DNA from: Mycoplasmatota bacterium
GTDB taxonomy: Bacteria; Bacillota_I; Bacilli_A; Haloplasmatales; Haloplasmataceae
DNA length: 64,000 nt
Assembly (NCBI GenBank): GCA_018394295.1
Contig: CP074573.1
Coordinates: 3,042,543-3,106,542 of the forward strand
Reading direction: 5' to 3'
Part shown: in pieces, positions 60,464 to 64,000 of the stretch
How the letters are laid out: each line of letters begins with the position of its first letter
Position numbering within the stretch: the stretch's first letter is position 1
Position numbers and translations under genes: made by a program
The notes under the pieces: model-generated
The model's database searches: none
What the model saw: only the letters and a program-made list of their open reading frames with translations
What the model was told of the DNA's origin: nothing

Positions 60464-62062
60464 ATGATTTTATATAACGGTAATTTTATTACGATGGATA
60501 AAAGAAATAAGTTTGCTCAAGCAGTTAAGATTAAAGGTAATAAATTTGTTAAAGTGAGTACTAATGAAGAAATCCTTTCAATGAAATTTCCTGGAGAAGA
60601 ATGTATTGATTTAGAAGGAAAAACAGTTATTCCTGGACTTAATGATAGTCATATGCATTTATATGGGTTTGGATTAACCTTACAAATGGTAAATTTGATG
60701 AATGTTCAATCGATTGATGAGATAATTTTGAAAGTAAAAAGTTATATAAATGATAAAAATATAGCATATAATCGTTGGATTCAAGGGCGGGGATGGAATC
60801 AAGATTATTTTACTGGGGATAAGAGATTTCCAACTCGAATGGATTTAGATCAAATATCAACAAAACATCCAATTATTTTAACACGTGCTTGTGGACATAT
60901 GGCAGTTGTAAATTCTAAAACATTAGAAGTATGTGGAATTAATCATTTGACAGAAGAGGTCGAAGGGGGAGCGTTTGATATTGATTTGGGGTTATTTAGG
61001 GAGAACGCATTAAGTCTAATTTTCGAGAATATGCCCAAACCAAGAGTTGATGACATAAAAGAAACGTTACTATTAGCTATGAAATATGCAAATAGTAAGG
61101 GGCTTACGTCAATTCAAACAGATGATTTATCACATGCAGGCAATTATAAACAAGTACTTAAGGCTTATGAAGCCTTAAGAGATGAAGGAAAATTAACCTG
61201 TCGTATTTATGAACAAAGTTTATTAAATAAAGAAGAGTTAATTGAATTTTTATCTTTAGGTTACAATACAGGAGTTGGAAATGAATTCTTTAAAATAGGT
61301 CCATTAAAGGTTTTAAGTGATGGTTCACTTGGAGCTAGAACAGCTGCGTTAACGAAACCATATGCAGATGATCCTAGTACAAGAGGGATTATGTGTTATT
61401 CACAAGAGGAATTAGATGATTTAATTGGAACAGCACATCAAGCAGGCATGCAAATAGCTGTACATTGTATTGGGGATAGAGCGATGTATATGGTGTTTGA
61501 AAGTTATGAAAAAATATTAGAAAAAGACTATCGAGCTAATCATCGTCATGGAATTATTCATTGTCAGATTATGGACGAATACTTATTAAATAAATATAAA
61601 GAATTAGATATATGTGCTTATGTACAGCCCATCTTTCTTCATTATGATTTACACATTGTTGAAGACCGAGTAGGTAAGGAGCTGGCAAAGACATCTTATG
61701 CTTTTAAGTCAATGATTGATAAAGGAATTCATACTTCTTTTGGAACGGATTGTCCTGTTGAAGCATTAGATACAATGTCAAATATTCACTGTGCAGTTAC
61801 ACGTTCTGATCTTAGTGGAGAACCTATTGGTGGATGGAATCCTAAAGAGAGGTTGAGTGTATATGAGGCATTATATCATTATACACAAGAAGGGGCTTAT
61901 ACTTCCTTTGAAGAAAATACCAAAGGAAGTATAACAGAAAACAAGTTTGCTGATTTAGTTGTATTAAAGGATGATATCCTTAAGACTAAGCGTTCTAATA
62001 TAAAGGATATTGAAGTACTGATGACCTTTGTAGGTGGAAAGATGGTCTATAAAAATTGTTAA
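60464..62062 (+). CDS. YtcJ-like metal-dependent amidohydrolase
   Basis: This 532-residue protein starts at ATG 60464 behind AAGGAG. The N-terminal beta-sandwich segment (LYNGNFITMD) precedes the metal-binding barrel: GLNDSHMHL with His63 and His65, AVHCIGDRA, and TDCPVEALDT near the C-terminus. QGRGWNQDYF and RACGHMAVVNS match the Amidohydro_3/YtcJ family. Members act on N-substituted formamides or other amides; the substrate here is unknown. It is a single-gene unit with its own promoter and terminator. Confidence 0.88.
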   Translation: MILYNGNFITMDKRNKFAQAVKIKGNKFVKVSTNEEILSMKFPGEECIDLEGKTVIPGLNDSHMHLYGFGLTLQMVNLMNVQSIDEIILKVKSYINDKNIAYNRWIQGRGWNQDYFTGDKRFPTRMDLDQISTKHPIILTRACGHMAVVNSKTLEVCGINHLTEEVEGGAFDIDLGLFRENALSLIFENMPKPRVDDIKETLLLAMKYANSKGLTSIQTDDLSHAGNYKQVLKAYEALRDEGKLTCRIYEQSLLNKEELIEFLSLGYNTGVGNEFFKIGPLKVLSDGSLGARTAALTKPYADDPSTRGIMCYSQEELDDLIGTAHQAGMQIAVHCIGDRAMYMVFESYEKILEKDYRANHRHGIIHCQIMDEYLLNKYKELDICAYVQPIFLHYDLHIVEDRVGKELAKTSYAFKSMIDKGIHTSFGTDCPVEALDTMSNIHCAVTRSDLSGEPIGGWNPKERLSVYEALYHYTQEGAYTSFEENTKGSITENKFADLVVLKDDILKTKRSNIKDIEVLMTFVGGKMVYKNC

Positions 62063-62074
62063 AATATTATAGTT

Positions 62075-62108
62075 AACTGGATAAATTGTCGATTTATCCA
62101 GTTTTTTT
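62075..62108 (+). terminator. Terminator of the amidohydrolase gene
   Basis: AACTGGATAAAT (62075-62086) pairs with ATTTATCCAGTT (62092-62103) over a 5-base loop, followed by seven T. It is a strong 12-bp stem. Confidence 0.9.
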
Positions 62109-62164
62109 GTGAAAAAAATGGTGAAACTTGAAGAATGTTGTCGGAATATGACGCATGAAAAATT

Positions 62165-62193
62165 TTGAAATTATCTATATATAATGATATAAT
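62165..62193 (+). promoter_or_regulatory. Promoter for the NuoE/NuoF-type operon
   Basis: TTGAAA (62165-62170) is 17 bases from TATAAT (62188-62193), with TGA as extended -10. The first gene starts 80 bases later. Confidence 0.75.
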
Positions 62194-62273
62194 TTATGTA
62201 TAACTTGGTTATTTTTTTTGATGTCATTTGTGAAACTTATAACAAAGTTAAATGATTTAAGGGGAGGTTGAAT

Positions 62274-62774
62274 ATGTTAGAAGATTCTAAGAAGTGTAGT
62301 TGTTGTGAAGAATCAGATGAACAAAAATATGCGAAGATTGAACAAATAATCGAAGAGTACAAAGACAAAGAAGGGTGTCTCATTCAAATTCTTCATTTTG
62401 CTCAAGGGATTTTTGGTTATCTACCGCTAGAACTTCAGGAATTTATCGCACAAAGGCTTAACATACCTTTATCTGAAGTTTCTGGGGTAGTATCATTTTA
62501 CTCATTCTTTTCTACCCAACCACGTGGGGAAAATACCATACGTGTTTGTCTTGGGACAGCTTGCTACGTAAGAGGTGGTAAAAAAATCGCTGAAAAACTA
62601 GGAGAAATTCTAGATATTAATGTAGGTGACACCACAAAAGATGGTAAGTTTACGCTAGAAGTTATGCGCTGTATTGGGGCTTGTGGATTAGCACCAGCTA
62701 TAACGATTAATGACAAGGTTTTTAAACAGGTTAATCCTGATAAATTGCATTCAATCCTTGAGAAGTATTACTAA
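62274..62774 (+). CDS. NuoE/HndA-type [2Fe-2S] subunit
   Basis: This thioredoxin-like ferredoxin subunit belongs to NAD(P)-linked hydrogenases or complex I-type modules. I take ATG 62274 with GGGGAGG 6 bases upstream, giving 166 residues. The cluster ligands are Cys92 and Cys97 (VCLGTACYV) and Cys133 and Cys137 (RCIGACG). SGVVSFYSFF and the helical N-terminal domain are typical. The extra N-terminal CSCC (8-11) is not part of the standard motif. It lies 30 bases before a NuoF-like gene. Confidence 0.9.
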   Translation: MLEDSKKCSCCEESDEQKYAKIEQIIEEYKDKEGCLIQILHFAQGIFGYLPLELQEFIAQRLNIPLSEVSGVVSFYSFFSTQPRGENTIRVCLGTACYVRGGKKIAEKLGEILDINVGDTTKDGKFTLEVMRCIGACGLAPAITINDKVFKQVNPDKLHSILEKYY

Positions 62775-62804
62775 GTATGAAACGAAAACTAGAAGGATGT
62801 GAAA

Positions 62805-64000
62805 ATGATGAGTAAGAACTTAATTAAAAGTATGGAAGATTTAGAAAATATTAAAAAGAAATTTCAGGAACAATGTGATAAGTACAAATTCAAAGTATTA
62901 GTTTGTGGTGGGGCTGGATGTATCTCTTCAAATTGTTATGATGTGAAAGATGCACTCATTAAAGCGGTTGATGAAAATAATTTAACAAATGATGTATTTA
63001 TTACTGAAACAGGATGTATGGGTACATGTGATATAGGACCGGTAATGCTTGTACAACCAGGAGATATTTTTTATACAAAAGTAGAAGTTTCAGATGTACC
63101 AGAAATTGTTGCTTCCCATTTTATTAATGGAGAGATTAAATTAGATAAAACTTATTATGATTCTGTAGAGGAAAGATATATTCCACATTTATACGATATT
63201 AATTACTTTAAACAACAAGTGAAAATAGCACTTAAAAATTGTGGCACGATTGATTATGCTTCGATTGAAGCATATATCGCAAATGATGGATATATGGCGT
63301 TAGCTAAAGTACTTCAGAATATGTCTAGTGAAGCAGTAGTTGAAGAAATGAAACAATCTGGTTTACGTGGTCGTGGAGGTGGAGGCTTCCCAACTGGTAT
63401 TAAATGGCAAGCAGGATTAAACGCACCTGGTAAGGAAAAATATATTGTTTGTAATGCAGATGAAGGAGACCCTGGTGCTTTTATGGACCGAAGTATTCTT
63501 GAAGGAGACCCTCATTGTGTTATTGAAGGAATGATGATTGGTGGATATGCAATAGGTTCTACAAAAGGATATGTTTATGTAAGAGCGGAGTATCCTTTAG
63601 CTGTTGAGAGATTACAAAATGCGATTATACAAGCAAGAGAAAATGGAATTTTAGGAAAGAATATTTTAGGAAGTGAATTCAATTTTGATCTTGAAATAAG
63701 AATTGGTGCAGGGGCATTTGTTTGTGGAGAAGAAACAGCGCTAATGGCATCAATTGAAGGGCGTCGGGGTGAGCCGAGTCAAAAACCACCTTTTCCTTTT
63801 GAAAAGGGCTTGTTTGAAAAACCGACGATTATTAATAATGTGGAAACATTTGCGAATGTTCCTCTTATCATCCAAAAAGGAAGTAAATGGTTTAAATGTT
63901 TCGGTACTGAAGGTAGTAAAGGGACTAAAGTTTTCGCCTTAGCGGGAGATATCAATAATTCTGGTATTGTTGAAGTACCAATGGGGATTACTTTAGGAGA
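62805..64000 (+). CDS. NuoF/HndC-type flavoprotein subunit (partial, C-terminus outside window)
   Basis: The frame is open from ATG 62805 (AAGGA 7 bases before) to the edge, 398 residues. An N-terminal thioredoxin-like [2Fe-2S] domain has Cys34, 39, 71 and 75. The NADH/FMN domain has GRGGGGFPTG (189-198), CNADEGDPGAFMDR (216-229) and GAGAFVCGEETALMASIEGR (301-320). The presence of the extra N-terminal ferredoxin domain is typical of HndC/HydB of electron-bifurcating or NADP-reducing [FeFe] hydrogenases rather than complex I. The catalytic hydrogenase gene would lie beyond 64000. Confidence 0.9.
   Translation, partial: MMSKNLIKSMEDLENIKKKFQEQCDKYKFKVLVCGGAGCISSNCYDVKDALIKAVDENNLTNDVFITETGCMGTCDIGPVMLVQPGDIFYTKVEVSDVPEIVASHFINGEIKLDKTYYDSVEERYIPHLYDINYFKQQVKIALKNCGTIDYASIEAYIANDGYMALAKVLQNMSSEAVVEEMKQSGLRGRGGGGFPTGIKWQAGLNAPGKEKYIVCNADEGDPGAFMDRSILEGDPHCVIEGMMIGGYAIGSTKGYVYVRAEYPLAVERLQNAIIQARENGILGKNILGSEFNFDLEIRIGAGAFVCGEETALMASIEGRRGEPSQKPPFPFEKGLFEKPTIINNVETFANVPLIIQKGSKWFKCFGTEGSKGTKVFALAGDINNSGIVEVPMGITLG

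Overview
The window is about 64 kb of AT-rich chromosome from a low-GC Gram-positive bacterium. It is dominated by the conserved translation and transcription core: cysS-mrnC-rlmB-sigma-rpmG-secE-nusG-rplKAJL-rpoBC-rpsLG-fusA-tuf, then rpsJ through rplQ, then ecfA1-ecfA2-ecfT-truA. This is the Bacillota gene order. TGA is used as a stop and tryptophan is TGG, so it is not a Mycoplasma-code genome. TTG starts behind strong Shine-Dalgarno sites are common. Zinc-type L33, L36 and S14, a B12-dependent ribonucleotide reductase, a hydrogenase-type NuoE/NuoF pair and asparagine at RpoB position 526 would fit an anaerobe near the Bacillota/Mycoplasmatota boundary (Haloplasma, Turicibacter or Izemoplasma-like). 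That placement is inference; no genus is claimed.

Layout: 1-713 is a truncated MFS/UMF1 transporter (minus). 845-5520 (plus) carries a phospholipase C-like protein, a YfcE-like phosphodiesterase, dusB, an RDD membrane protein and lysS. 5826-6704 is a stand-alone E2-type acyltransferase. 6886-9354 (minus) holds ispF, ispD, glpX and a 53-residue orphan ORF with its own strong promoter. 9415-15014 (minus) is clpC-like, radA, a GNAT acetyltransferase, an RlmI-like methyltransferase and an RluA-like pseudouridine synthase. From 15206 to the end everything is on the plus strand: nrdJ, hflX, gltX, cysS and the information-processing block to rplQ (56204), a NusG-II protein, the ECF transporter module, truA, a YtcJ-like amidohydrolase, and the start of a NuoE/NuoF-type hydrogenase operon that runs off the window.

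The genes form a growth-rate core: ribosomal proteins, elongation factors, RNA polymerase, two subunits of the Sec translocon, tRNA charging and rRNA modification. Control elements can be read directly: an L10 leader with terminator before rplJ, two L1-operator-like elements before rplK and rplA, a structured S10 leader, an attenuator-like hairpin between promoter and rpsL, and three tandem 42-bp repeats before rpsG.

No CRISPR array, prophage, insertion sequence, rRNA or tRNA gene was seen, and I did not find a wholly new multi-gene system. The most unusual items are modified core proteins: a ClpC whose second ATPase domain has lost Walker A and Walker B but keeps a ClpP-docking-like IGF loop, a SecE with four extra membrane helices, an EcfT with a large insertion, an E2-like enzyme with the catalytic His replaced by Glu, and the 53-residue orphan ORF.
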